64,000 nucleotides of DNA, taken from Erodium maritimum (lineage: Eukaryota > Streptophyta > Magnoliopsida > Geraniales > Geraniaceae). The translations under genes and the position numbers were made by a program. Shown here piece by piece: positions 9,802 to 21,701 of the stretch. Below the pieces are notes generated by a model. That model worked only from the letters and a program-made list of their open reading frames with translations, did no database searches and had not been told where the DNA came from. The stretch covers positions 35,942,956 through 36,006,955 of the forward strand of contig OY997594.1 of NCBI GenBank assembly GCA_963921825.1, read 5' to 3'. Each line of letters opens with the position of its first letter. Positions within the stretch are counted from its first letter, which is position 1.

Positions 9802-10556
9802 TTAGCAATAAAATTAAAGCGGCTTTATATTACTTATGTGTTGGAGTAATATATCGATGTGTGCTCTGATCTATGCCCACCATGCGAATAGAACCATAGA
9901 TCGAGATATATCACACTCGATGTGTCCCTAGTCAACAAAGCTTCACTAGAAGCGACTAGTATGAAAGATGGCTCTTTATGGCTTACGTTCTGTTAGTCAT
10001 TGGAATGGGATTCCGGAGTCTGATCATAGATATCATGTGGGACATGATATTGGACGACCCGCCCTGAATATGTGCCATAGATTAAGTCATGAACATATTC
10101 AGTGTTGTAGCTTGTCATGTATCCTTTGACCAAGGAGTCTTTGTGATCGATATGTAGTCAACAACTGAGTTTTACCTGAGCCTAACGTTGTCCGTAACAG
10201 GGCTTCCATAACGGCCAGGATTGGCTTGGGGACGGGCTACATGAGTGACACGAAAGGCGGCTAAGGGATTTATCCCTCATACTGAGGTATGGGAAAGATA
10301 TCGGTTCTCGGCCGCTTGATCGAGAGTGACTGAAAGAATAGCATGGCCATGCACATGATACTGAGTATCATATCTTCAGTCATCTCACATATCAAGGAAC
10401 GGTGATTGAGAATAATAAGGATGACGGCTCTATGCCTTATCTCAATCAGGATATCGGAGATAAAAGGATAATGACAGGGACGACGGGAAGGTTAGAATCG
10501 ATAGGGTCGATTCGCTATGCAGTGTCAGGCAATACTAAAGTCTCGTTTGTTGCCAT
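9802..10556 (-). mobile_element. Inverted partial LTR (family TGTTGGGTCTCG)
   Basis: Reverse complement of the downstream part of the LTRs at 18927-20589 and 48045-49732, about 90% similar by eye. It covers their sequence from just after the TATATAAG box to about 65 bp before their 3' end, so the promoter-side half and the last bases are missing. It abuts the minisatellite fragment on the left. Confidence 0.8.
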
Positions 10557-11387
10557 CTGATTCGTCCCAAGGGGATTTTTCGATCTCGATCCAGATCCCT
10601 CCACGCTTGGTCGCGACGAACCCTAGACCGCCACAACCTATTGTACCCTCATCTGGGGATCCGTCTCTCCGCTTACCAGTTCCCTCTCCTCCCCCGACGG
10701 CCTTTGATGCGGATCAGGCTCCCCAATCGCTAAACCTTAGGCCGCCACACCCTCCTACGCCTCAAGATCCGTCGCCGGTAGACCCTAATAAGGGGTCTTC
10801 CCGCGCTACTACCAATTCCAGTCGTTCAGGACTCGCAGGAGGATTGGGATGCCCTAGCCCACCCGCACACCGCCTAGATGTCAACCCCAAGGAGCCATGA
10901 TCTTTCTCTGGCTCAATACGAAAGGAACAATGAACCCCAACCCTGGATTCAGGCGTCACCTAGCACGGGGAGGGGATCTAGGGCCCCACATCCCGCACCA
11001 CCATGGGGCCGCCGTGGTCGGCCCCTGGTCCTTACATCCAGAGCCCGCTGGGCCATGGATAGTCTGCTCATGCCACCCACGTCATTGCCCCTTGCTCCGG
11101 ACCCCGACATGGGTACTCACCCGATCAAAGAATCCATCATGCTACGTGAAGCACCTCCCAAGAGGCAACTCTAGGAATACGTTTCATGAAAAAACTTGGC
11201 AAGGACTCAACATCCGAGCCGAGAGGGATGGTAGGTGCCCGAAGCCTCAAGGACTGGCCCTTGGAGGGGTCCCTGTTTGAGGTGTTGCCTCCCATCATCG
11301 CTATTACTGTCGAGGTCCTTCAGCTCCTCTGGTCTCCTTTCTGCCTTCCTCCGCCTTCTGTCCTTGCCCATGAGGCACCAATCCAAT
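10557..11387 (+). other. GC-rich retroposon segment, proline-rich open frames
   Basis: GC-rich DNA continuing the 8393-14455 retroposon. The frame 10517-10900 reads through a Pro/Ser-rich peptide (RPPQPIVPSSGDPS, RPPHPPTPQDPSP). An overlapping frame (10878-11174) is open too. This composition resembles the N-terminal part of ORF1 in plant L1 elements, but no domain is recognisable. The segment is cut by the solo LTR at 11388 and resumes at 14312. Confidence 0.4.
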
Positions 11388-14311
11388 TGTAAAACCCGCT
11401 TCGTTTCAATAGGGTATGAAATTAAAATCCTAAAACCTTAGGGTAGGTTCTTGAAACAAGTGGCAAAAAAAAAAATGGAAGTTGGGTAGGCCAGGCCAGA
11501 CCCGGTTTGGGCTTGAGCCCGTTTCTTGGTCTGAGGCCGATGGGCCGGCCCAAACTCGCGTGGATATAAGCTGAAACCATTAGGGTTTCAGCGTTATATC
11601 ACGCGCAGCCCTCATCCCTCCTCTCTCTCTATCCGACCCTCACCCTCTCTCTCTCTTGTCTTCCTCGCCGAACCAGCTCCGTCCGCCACCATTTCGGCTG
11701 AGCTCTTCACGCCGTCACCGTCCCGGTCCTCACCACCCTCGTCCCGTCTTCTTCTCCCCCATCCCGACGCCGTTACCGCTCCGGCCAGCCACGCCTTCAC
11801 CGTCCCCGACCTCCCTGCCTCTCCCTTCTCCTTCGTCTTCCTCACCAAACTCCGACCGTCCACCACCAGCTCCGGCCACCCTCGTCCCGAGCTCCCCACG
11901 CCATCTTTCCCGGTCTCCGTCCAAAAACCGGCCGTCCACCATCGGTTCCGTCCGAGCCCTAACTCGCCACCGCCCCGCTCCCCGTCTCCGATCTCCCCGT
12001 CCGAGCCCTAACGCAAACCGAGCTCCCGCCGTCGCCGGCGAGCTCGTCAGATTCGGAACGGGACGAGTCGTCCGGACCCGAGCCGTACGCCGCCGTACAC
12101 CGCCGTACACCGCCGTCCACCGCCGTCCACCGCCGCTCTCCATCGCCGCCACCGTTCCTCACCGTTAGTTCTCGGCCGTGGAACCTCGACCGACCGGCGC
12201 CGGTGGTCGGTCGCACCTAACCCGATCCCGTTCTTCGTCTTTTTCTTTCCCGTTCCCGAGTTCGTTCAGATCCGGTCGGGATGGAACGGAGCTCCCGAAA
12301 TGGAAAGGAACAGAACACAAAAAACGTGAATCCGATTTCGTTTAAAGGACTAGTGTAATGGTGTAAATCTGAAAATTGTAAAGATGAACAAATTTATGTT
12401 ATTATTGTTATGTTTCGAACGAATTTCAGATCTGGTTAACGATGAAGAAAAAATGGGTTTAATTTGAGCGTTACTTTGAAAAATCAGATTTAGGTTAAAA
12501 GTTCGATTTCGCTTTTCGAACATAAATTAGTTATCGATAAAACTAAATCGGTTGAATTAATTGGGTTTTAAAACGAAGGTCGGTTGATAAACGAACTTGA
12601 GTTAAGTTAAATCAAAAAGGGGGGGAAAACGAAATCAAATCGGTTTTAGAAGGGTTTCAGACCAAAAATATCGAGTTTGGAAACGAGCGGAAGGAAATCG
12701 TTTGTTTTAAATTCGAAGTCGGAATTAAACAAAGTAAAGGAGTTCAAAGACGGTTTTAAGTTAAAAAGGGGTTTTAACTGGGTTTAGATCAAATCTGGGT
12801 TCGGGCACGGGTGCTCGAACCCGATCCGTCGTAACCCTACTGTTAGCCCGCTCGAGTGTAAATGACAACTGTCGAATTTAAACTGGACAAATCGTAGCCG
12901 TTAACTTAACGGCGGAACCGTTATTAATTTGGGCTTTGAGTTATTTAATTTCGGCCTGTTCGCACTAGTTTAAAAGTGAGTTAAATCTGTGTTCTTTTAG
13001 ATCGTGCTGTGGACCGAGGCAAAGGGAGGCTCGTCGAGTGACTGCGATCATCTGGGTTTAGTGGAGCGCTTTTGGAGTTGTTTACGAGGTAGGGAAAAGT
13101 AGCCGGATCTCGGCCCTGACTAGGGAAGTTAACTGTAGAATTGCATGTGACACCGGGGTGTCGTGGGTTATTTAGGTTATCGAATATTAGAAATGCATGA
13201 TACGGGAACATAGCGAATACTGGAAATGCATGTGACACTTAGTAGTGTCGTAGGAGCAGAGAACTTAGCGTTAACTGATTTACTGGAGGCATATGACCAT
13301 GCCCGGAGGTTGTTGTGCGTTATTTGTTGATTGAGTTTGGGTGGCCTTGAGAGCCCGTGTTAATTATTGCTGAGTCTTGGGTGGCCATGAGAGCCCGTGT
13401 TGTCGTTTCGGTGTCTTGGGTGGCCATGAGGGCCCGTAGGGTTGTGGAACCTGTGTTTGATTGTCGGTGTTTGTTGGCCGTGAGTGCCTGTGGAGTTGTC
13501 ACCGGTGTCGTTACTGTCTGTTGAACTTGTTTGTGATTGTGTTTGGTTGCTTGTTACTGGTGGAGGTTGTGTGGTGTAGCTAGCCTCCCGACTGGGATCG
13601 GGAGAAGCGGAGGGGTTGTGGGCTAGCTCCCCGACTGAGATCGGGGGAAGGACGCGCGGGTGTGGCTAACCACCCGATTGGGATCGGGTGAAGCGGAGAG
13701 GTTGTGGGTTAGCCTCCCGACTGGGATCGGGAGAAGTTGCGCGACAGGTCGACCGCCTGACCACGTCTATGATCGGTAAAGGGCGAGAGACAGAGTTTGG
13801 TTACTGAGCAGCCGGTTTGCGATCCTTTGTGATCTTGTTTGGTTTTGTGTGGTCAGTCGTGTCTTGGAGGAGGTCGTCGATCGTAGTGTGGGGTCTACAT
13901 AACGTATCCGTGTTTCGAGTCAGTTGAGGAAAAGACTGGTCGTGTGTGTGTCTTTGAGTCGTTGTTGGTGTCATCGACTTTGTCTACTAATTATGCCATA
14001 GTCAGTATGTTATCTGTGGTGGTGAGCGAACGCTCACCCCTAGCTACTTTTCCTACAGGTACCGTTCGTAGTCTGGACTAGGTGAGCTTCTGAAGCTTGA
14101 AGAGCTTGAAGCGGGTTGCTGGGTGTTTTGAGTCTAGAGACGTGTATCTCGTTTTGTCCAAGTGTGGGACTTTTATTTTCGAGATGTAAATAACATTCTT
14201 TTGTGGAACTAAACTGACTTTTAAAGTGATTTAACGAAAACAGGTTTCAGTTTTGTAACTTTTTAAACGTTCGCGTCCCTAGTTTCGGTTCGCTGAAATT
14301 GGGGCGTGACA
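11388..14311 (+). mobile_element. Solo LTR, Ty3-gypsy GGGGCGTGACA family, TSD CCAAT
   Basis: Starts TGTAAAACCCGC and ends GGGGCGTGACA, flanked by CCAAT at 11383-11387 and 14312-14316. There is no internal region and no second LTR, so it is a solo LTR (2924 bp). It has a TATA-like tataag at 11565, a GC-rich leader (11600-12170) that gives spurious proline/arginine-rich ORFs, and a block 'gtagggaaaagtagccggatctcggccctgactagggaa' shared with its relatives. Tandem units follow at 13320-13520 and 13560-13745, then the palindrome gtgagcgaacgctcac at 14022-14037. Assignment to a Tekay-like chromovirus family is inference from the conserved palindrome block. Confidence 0.85.
13560..13745 (+). repeat. 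Hairpin-bearing minisatellite in solo LTR 11388-14311
   Basis: Four units, each with a short inverted repeat of the form CCCGACTGGGATCGGG, joined by 'agaagcggaggggttgtggg' or 'gaaggacgcgcgggtgtgg'. This occupies the same relative position as unrelated minisatellites in sister LTRs. Confidence 0.75.
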
Positions 14312-14775
14312 CCAATACCGTCAGGGACAGTTATTTTATGAAAAGAATTGCGAGTTCATGCTTTATGTATGTTCTTGGTGGTCAGAGAGTCTCTGACGCA
14401 CATTATTGTAATTGTAACATTTGATCAATGAAAACAACTTTCGCTCAAAAAAAAATTACATGATACAATACAACACATTCATACGCCAAGAGAACAAAGC
14501 CGATTTTGGTTTGTAAATAATCATTCTCATCATTTGTGGTTGTGGACTTGCAAAAATCTAAAATGTGAATAAGAATTGATGTCCTTTTTGTTTTAATTTT
14601 CAAATACTAGATGAAGTGACAATATTTCCACCATTGTATTTTGAGAAAGTGATACAATGTATTTTCATTTTTTTATTGATAAACAAAATGCAAGAAGATC
14701 CAAAAATGGACCTCCTCAAATACGACCACATGGCTATAATTAGATCATAATCTAAACCAAACTAACAACCATTAT

Positions 14776-15771
14776 CGGACGACCTTTTCTTGGTTAGCCT
14801 GTATGCAGGCAGTCCCAACTGAGTGTTTCTTTATGGTTAGAGGCATTTCTACTGTTTCAAACACCTAGTGCCCCCTATGTAATGATGATCCAGAGGAGTT
14901 AGACCACTTATTTCTTTACTGTAATTTTTCATGGTTATTGTGGTCAGAGGTTCTTTTTTTGGTAGGGGATCAGTTATGCTCCTCTTGAATCCATCACTTA
15001 GTGGTTCCTTTCTTGGAGATATTTGAGCCCTCATAGATCAAGGAATAAATGGGAATTAATCATCTCTATCACAATTTGGAGGATCTAGTTATGCAAAAAT
15101 GAGGCCTTATTCAACAACTCTCAGATTTCTCACTTGGTTGCCCTCCAACAGATACAAAACTCTTTCTATCAATTACTTTGGGCTCGTTGCAAAGGGAATG
15201 ATTCTTTTTCCTTTTCTCTCTTGGATATCTTTTCCTTCTTTTCCTTCTTTGTGCTATAAGAGATGTGCTTTTTCTCAAGTTGTTGCCTAACTTAGTATGC
15301 CAATGCTGGTTTTTCTTTGTGAGTCGTTGGGTTGTCTGTGGTGGTTTGGTAGAGGCTTTGGGGTTTTATTCCGCTGTATTAGTGGTCCTAGGTGGTGTTG
15401 GTCACCAGGGATTGAATTTTTCTTCCTTGTTTCTGGGTTTGGGTTTAGGATTTGAGTTGTTTTCACTATAAGCAATCGATCTCTACGGATCTCCTCTTTG
15501 TTGCCTTGGGTTTTAGAGTTATGGGGAGGTATGCGGTTGATGTTTTGGGTTTTATTCTACTTAATGGATCGTGTTTAATTGTTTTGGGTTCTAAATGTGT
15601 ATTTCCACTTCATGAATTCGGGCTTGGGTTTGTTTTTTGGTTTCTTGCAGTGCAACCATCCGATCTTTAAGGACATTTACTGGTTGTCTTTGTTTGTAAT
15701 TGTATTTTGAGGGTTTTCCCTTGGCCTTGTCTTTATTTCAAAGACTTGGTCTATAAAATTTGTTGATAAAA
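14776..15771 (+). mobile_element. 5'-truncated LINE, TSD AACAACCATTAT
   Basis: The 12-mer AACAACCATTAT flanks it at 14764-14775 and 15772-15783. The right end is 'ttgttgataaaaaa', the typical L1 tail seen in this window. The first 460 bp are a degraded ORF2 C-terminus: FSWLACMQAVPTECF, then a Cys/His segment like the zf-RVT domain (CNDDPEELDHLFLYC), then WRIWLCRNEALF, with several stops. The rest is 3' UTR. Target duplication and tail define a classic truncated retroposition event. Confidence 0.9.
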
Positions 15772-15987
15772 AACAACCATTATAGGGCATATCCCAAACA
15801 AACTCACGTGCCAAACAAAGCCTTAACAAACCTCAAGCACATACCACATCGTAAGAACTCCACCCAATCCACAATCGGTGTGTCATCTCTCATTTGTTGG
15901 GTTGTTGGATGGTGTTGGTCACCGTTAGGTTATTCCCGCGTTAGTAACTAAAGTATAGTGTTCTGTAGGTTGAGCTCGGTCTCCCTT

Positions 15988-18634
15988 TGTAAGAACCGCC
16001 CCCGGTCGATCCCGGTCGAACCGATGATTTTGGCAAAGTTTGACTTTCGGCCGAAAAAGTCAACCGATGACTCCGGGAGTCATTCAGGACCTTTCCGGGA
16101 CCCACAAATCTTAGCCGTCATTACATTTAGCTTAGTTGGGTCGTTTCCTTTCAAATGACTGTACTTGTGGAAAAGTCAACTTTCGGTCAGCCGGAGACTA
16201 TTTATCGTATAAACCTAACTAATTTAATTGTGCTGGAAGTAATTAAGGACAAGGTGGTCCCCACATGAACATGTTTCCATATTGGCTTGGAGGAGAAGAA
16301 AAGGGCCTTTAATGACCCATTTACCCTCCCATATGCTTAAAGAAAGGAAATAGAAGAATTGGGTAAAAAGAACTTTTCTCACAAATAGGTTTTTATACAA
16401 TTGAAGCAACCAATTCAGCCCATTCTTCACCATTGCAGTCGAAACACACAAAGGGAGAGAGAGTGGAGGAGCTTCGTAACTTGAGGAAGAAGAAAGGGAG
16501 AAAAGGAGGCAACTTGGGACCATTTCTTCTCCAAAACCTTCTATTCTTCATCATCTCATCATCCTAAAGGTAAGTAAACTCTCACAATCTCATTTCAATT
16601 CATTTCAAGTTGTGGGTTTTATGGGTTTTGCTAGAACTAGATGAGTTTTGCTTCCTTAGTTGTTAGATGTTGCTTTTTTGTTGAAGAATAGTGAAGTTTT
16701 GGTTGGTTTTCATTACATTGTTGATGGTTGGAAGAAACCCATTGTGGGTATTGAAGTTTGGGAGTTTGGATGACTGATTTTGTGGTTTATTGTTGGAAAA
16801 ATTGGTGTTTTTGAAGTATATTTTCGTAGAAACGAAGTTGGGGAAGAAGGGGCTTGAGCCTGCCCAGATTTCGCACGGAAAGGGGTTGATTCCGGCCCTC
16901 TGAGCGGCACGGAACGGGTCCCAGACTGGCCCTCTGAGGGGCACGGTCCGGACCTGGTTCCAGGCCTCTGAGGGGCACGATCCGGGCCGGTTTCCAGATC
17001 TGTGGGCTTCCCGAATTGGGCCTAGTTTGGGCCCAATTTACCTTTTGGCCCAAGTGTTTGTAATTAGGGTTAAGTTAGGTAGTTCACTTTAAAAACCGTC
17101 TTGATTGTTTATTAATTATAGTATTAATTTGTGATCCAAGACCGTGGACCCGAACTTGACGGAGGAGGAGGCCCTTGGACCGCGTGAGAGGACGAGGAAG
17201 AAGCTAGCCAGGTCGTCAACTGCTAGGATTGGATTTCTTTCGAGGTAGGGAAGAGTAGTAAACTCCACTCTTAAATTAAAGACTGCTAATAGTATGCCTA
17301 TAGGAAAATAATAACCAGACGAGTCTAGTCTGCATATGGGATGTGATTCACTAGAATAACCGCTTTCAATTATGAGAATTGCCGTGCTGGTAGAATGGCC
17401 ATGTCGAGCCTTAGGATTGATTGTTCATTGTGCTTGATTGTAGCCTTTAGTCCTTAAACGTTGATGCATATTATCTTCCTGATTACCTTAAGAGTCATAA
17501 CATGATATATGAATGTGATGCGAATGTTTGTTCTTGATATGATTGATCGAGTGAATGTGATGAATATGACTCGAATTGTTGTCTTGTGATATGATCGGGT
17601 GAGTATAGACCGATGTGATATGCTCGGTAATTTGTGCCGGTAAGTTGTTGGTATGTGAGTTCGTTGTTTCGTGTTTGGTATGCGATTGTGTGGTTTTCTT
17701 TGTGTACCCCGAGGTGTGTTCCGGGAGGATACCTAGGCCGATGTGCGTTTCCGGTATGGTATGTGGTTGTGTACCCCAGGGGGTAACTCCGGGAAGACAT
17801 CTAAGCCGATGTGCGTTTCCGGTATGATGTATGTTGTTTACCTTGATGTGCGTTTCCGGGAAGACGTCTAGGCCGATGTGCGTTTCCGATATGATGTATG
17901 GTTGTTTACCCCGATGGGGTAGCTCCGGGAAGATATCGAGGCCGATGTGCGTTTCCGGTATGATATATTAATTGCCTTATCCCGATGTGCGTTTCCAGAA
18001 AGATATCTAGACCGATGGGGTATTCCGGTATGATATATTTATTGAGCTGTGCGTGATGATTGAATTGTCTTGAATATTTGTTGTATGCTTGTGCGTTTTG
18101 GATCTGATTAACGTTTGTAGCGGTTTTAGTAGCATCATGTCCTGTTGTTCGTGTGTCTCTTCAGTTAGTGCTTTTATCGACGTTCTTTTGTTTCCGTTGC
18201 TTTCTAATTTGATTGTTAGTTATGAGTAAGAGTTATCGTTCAGGTATTTTTGGTAACTTAACGGAAGTCCTTTTCTCTTTTACTACTTTTTCCTACTGAG
18301 CGTAAGCTCACCCCTCTCTGTTTTTACTGTTTTACATGTTTCGTTGGTGAGTAGGCTTTTAGGATGTCTCAGGGCTCGGGAGCTCATTGAGGGTCCGGGT
18401 GGTTACTGTATTAGAGACGTACTTCCTCTTTTTGTCTTAGAATTTATCTTATTGTGTTATATTTTTTGAGCCTTTGACTCATAACATCGGATTTAGATCT
18501 TGTTTTATCGGAGTTATTTGATCGGAACTAAATTTGGAGATTTAATTTGTTTAAGTTTACTTTTACCTTTATTAATTAATTGTTATTTTAGTTCACGTCT
18601 CGAGTCCGGTCAAAACCGGATTTGGGGCGTGACA
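15988..18634 (+). mobile_element. Solo LTR, GGGGCGTGACA family, divergent member
   Basis: Starts TGTAAGAACCGC and ends GGATTTGGGGCGTGACA (2647 bp), with flanks CCCTT (15983-15987) and CCCTC (18635-18639), a 4/5 target duplication. It shares with its relatives the 'aggtagggaa.agtag' block (17243) and a palindrome variant tgagcgtaagctca at 18297-18310 followed by CCCCT. Its repeat zone (17690-18050) is unrelated to those of the sister LTRs. Open frames within are spurious. Confidence 0.75.
17690..18050 (+). repeat. About 67-bp minisatellite (gatgtgcgtttccgg)
   Basis: Four to five units, each with two halves: 'gccgatgtgcgtttccggtatg' and 'tgtttacc.cgatg.g..tttccgggaagac.tctag'. Located upstream of the palindrome as in the other LTRs. 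Confidence 0.8.
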
Positions 18635-18926
18635 CCCTCCATCTCCCAGATTTTTTTTATTCTTCATTAATTTTTACTAATTTATCATAGAGTTGAATGT
18701 GTTGAGCAGGGCGAATTGTTCAAATAGCCTCCACCCTTAAATTCATTTGATCTCTAACCTTTACTTTTTATTTTATCTTTCGTTTTTAAAACTCAAATAT
18801 ACACTATGTTACCCTTTTTTCTACTCTTCAACTCTTTATCTTCCTCATCTTTCTCCACCAATATGACTCTCTCTCTCTCTTTAATTTTTTTCTTCTTCAT
18901 CTTCTTCTACCTCCAACCATCGCTGA
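18635..18926. other. AT-rich spacer between two solo LTRs
   Basis: AT-rich sequence with a (CT)n stretch (18867-18882) and cttctt repeats. No gene, RNA or element end was recognised apart from the flanking LTR. Confidence 0.5.
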
Positions 18927-20589
18927 GTTGGGTCTCGATGGAGGGTATGAACACATACTTGCAGCGAAAATAACTCAAGCCCATGCCATAGAACACTACT
19001 AAATATTAGATACACAAGAGAATAAACAATATGGATGTCTCCTTACCAATTCATTCAAGAACTCCAAAGAAACGATGATCAGCTTGAGTCTCCAAGACGC
19101 CTACGTATCCAATTGGAATCAAAGCCACGTAGTTCTTCTTTAGATGACTCAAGAACACAACAAGTAGAGAAAAAAATGCAAAACCCGAAATTGTAGGGAG
19201 AGAGGGAGAGAAGTTGTGTTTATATTCTTGTCTTGTGATTTGTTGTAGGAAAAAGATGACTTAAACCATCAACAACTATCAAGGACAAGTAAGGTGTGGA
19301 GCATGGTGTAAAGTAAGACAAGTATGGTGCTAAGTATGGAAAGACAAGATGGGTTAGGTGGTGAATCACCAACACCTTAATCCTTGTCTTGCTTACTTAG
19401 TACTAATTAATCAAGACTTGATTAATTAGTTCCATGTGCCTTGGTTGCATGGGCCTTTCATGGGCCTCTTGGAACATGGCCCATGATCATTCCCAACGAG
19501 GTCCCGTGACGTGCTCATCGCCTCCAAGCCTTCCATACCGGAAATGTCCAACATTATCCGACGTGATCAATCCAAGACTCCAAGCCTTGTCTCGATCCGT
19601 AAAGTCTTATTCACTTACGGGCACATGACCCAAAACCCAGTTTTGGTCATGTCCCGAGACAACTCTCTTTTGGCCATTCTCCATAAATGTGTCAATGAGT
19701 TTCATCCTTCGGTGTGACCCTTAGGTTTATGCATGTCGATAGATCAACGTAAAATCCCATTTTATTTCATCCTATATAAGTGGCAACTAACGAGACTTTA
19801 GTATTTCCTGACACTACATAGCGAATCGACCCAATCGATTCTAACCTTTCCGTCGTCCCTGTCATTATCCTTTTATCACTGATATCTTGATTGAGATAAG
19901 GCATAAAGTCGTCATCCTTATTATTCTTAATCACTGTTCCTTGATATGTGAGATGACTGGATATATGATACCCAATATCATGTGCATGGCCATGCTATTC
20001 TTTCAGTCACTCTCGATCAAGCGGCCGAGAACCGATATCTTTCCCATACCGTAGTATGAGGGATAACTCCCTTAGTCGTCTTTCGTGTCACTCATGCAAT
20101 CCGTCCCCAAGCCAATCCTGGCCGTTATGGAAGCCCTGTTACGAGCAATGTTAGGCTCAGGTCAAACTTAGTTGTTTACTGCATAACGATCACAAAGACT
20201 CCTTGGTCTAAGGATACATGACAAGCTACGACAATGAATATGCTCATGACTTGATCTATGACACATATTCATGTCGGGTCATCCAATATCATGTCCCACA
20301 TATTATCTATGACCAGACTCCGGAATCCCATTCCAATGACTAATAGAACGTAAGCCATGAAGAGTAATCTTTCATACTAGTCGCTTCTAGTGAAGCTTTG
20401 TTGACTACGGACCCATCGAGTGTGATCTATCTCGATCTATGGTTCTATTCGCATTGTGGGCATAGATCAGAACACACATCGATATATTACTCCAACATAT
20501 AAGTAATATAAAGCCGCTTTAATTTTATTGCTAATGATGATACATACTTTTGGACATTTATTATTGAACTACGGGCACTAAGACTAACA
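18927..20589 (+). mobile_element. LTR (family TGTTGGGTCTCG), apparently solo
   Basis: Closely similar along its whole length to the solo LTR at 48045-49732; both end GGGCACTAAGACTAACA. It has TATATAAG at 19773-19780. Its 5' terminus reads tgagttgggtctcg instead of tgttgggtctcg, and no 5-bp duplication is visible, so the left end may be damaged. No protein-coding internal region follows at 20590. The superfamily cannot be told from the LTR alone. Confidence 0.75.
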
Positions 20590-20742
20590 ACACAAGTACA
20601 CTAAAATAAAATTTAAGCAAATAAGACAACTCTTCGAATGAAACATTATGTTTATTTACACTTTCTCTATCCCTAAAGTATCATATCCCACTATTATCTA
20701 TCTATATGCTCTGTCTCTAACCAAAGTACATTTTATAATCAA

Positions 20743-21202
20743 GGGTAATTTTCACCTCAATACCATAACTATTAATTTTTTTCACCTAAATACCCTGACT
20801 ATTTTTAGTGGCACCTCAATACCCTAGAATGCATTTTTTTCACTTTCATACCCGCCGTCAATTTGCCATCCATTTTTGGATGAAAACACTTAAAAAGTCA
20901 ATAGTGCCCCTCACTAACAATCAAATTTCCAAAAGCATGACATTGGTTTTCAAAATTTCTTTAAAAAATCAGTTTTTAATGTCACAAAAATGCATTCTAG
21001 GGTAGTGAGGTTCCACAAAAGATGCATTCTAGGGTATGAAAGTGAAAAAAAATGTATTCTCGGGTAGTGAGGTGCCACTAAAAATAGTTAGGGTATTGAG
21101 GTGAAAAAAAATGCATTCTAGGGTATTGAGGTGCTACTAAAAATAGTTAAGGTATTAAGGTGAAAAAAAATAATAGTTAGGATATTGAGATGAAAATAAC
21201 CC
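20743..21202. mobile_element. MITE with 9-bp TSD TATAATCAA
   Basis: Perfect flanking nonamers TATAATCAA at 20734-20742 and 21203-21211. Termini are gggtaattttca and, inverted, tgaaaataaccc. The interior is built of inverted 'cacctcaatacc' / 'ggtattgaggtg' and 'tagaatgcattttt' / 'aaaatgcattctag' units. The 9-bp duplication fits Mutator-type mobilisation. A relative is at 39751-40181. Confidence 0.88.
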
Positions 21203-21211
21203 TATAATCAA

Positions 21212-21700
21212 TCTTATCTGAATAGCCCACCAGAATCAAGCCATCCCGCCTCCTCCATCGTACTCTTGATCTGATCTACTACTAAGTTGTGCTAGCTGAA
21301 GAGGGTCAATGACAATAGACCAGCCCAGATACACTTCACGTTTGACCTTAGAAACATACTCTGGTTTTTTCATGTCATTTTTTTTATGCATGTTCCTCAG
21401 TGGTAATACATGTTCCTACAGGGAGCACATACATTTGAAAAAATAAAAACATATTTATACTTTTAAGTACCATTCTTTATATATAATGTTTGCTTTACAC
21501 AATATGTATATTGTATTTTCTCCTTCTACATGGATGCTTCCACCTTCAAGAACAATAGATTGTGGAAATCGAGAAAGCCTCTCAATAGATAGCCACAGAA
21601 GAATAGAAATTCAGCTAGCTAACAATTTAAATTTGGTTATCTGATGACAAAGCAACATTATTTGGGAGGAAAAACAACTCACTTTCGTAACAGCCAAACA
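21212..21700. other. Unannotated AT-rich spacer
   Basis: No open frame, repeat or splice pattern that I can support. Contains short inverted-looking AT-rich stretches only. Confidence 0.4.
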
Positions 21701-21701
21701 T

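Larger units (their letters stand above)
8393..14455 (+). mobile_element. Poly(A) retroposon (LINE-like) with nested LTR insertions
   Basis: TTACATGATA occurs at 8383-8392 and again at 14456-14465. The right copy directly follows an A-run (14447-14455) preceded by an untranslated-type 3' end ('atcaatgaaaacaactttcgctc'). The left copy directly precedes a pyrimidine-rich start ('attctctctcgtttctgag') typical of plant L1 5' leaders. This defines one retroposed unit from 8393 to 14455. No endonuclease or RT is left in it. Its own sequence seems to be 8393-9470, 10557-11387 and 14312-14455; the rest is later LTR insertions. It could be a non-autonomous L1 derivative. Confidence 0.65.

Noticed and set aside
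11612..12216. Arg/Pro/Gly-rich ORFs on both strands
   Set aside because: They lie in the GC-rich leader of a TSD-flanked solo LTR and have no domain. The corresponding zone at 33802-34512 behaves the same way.
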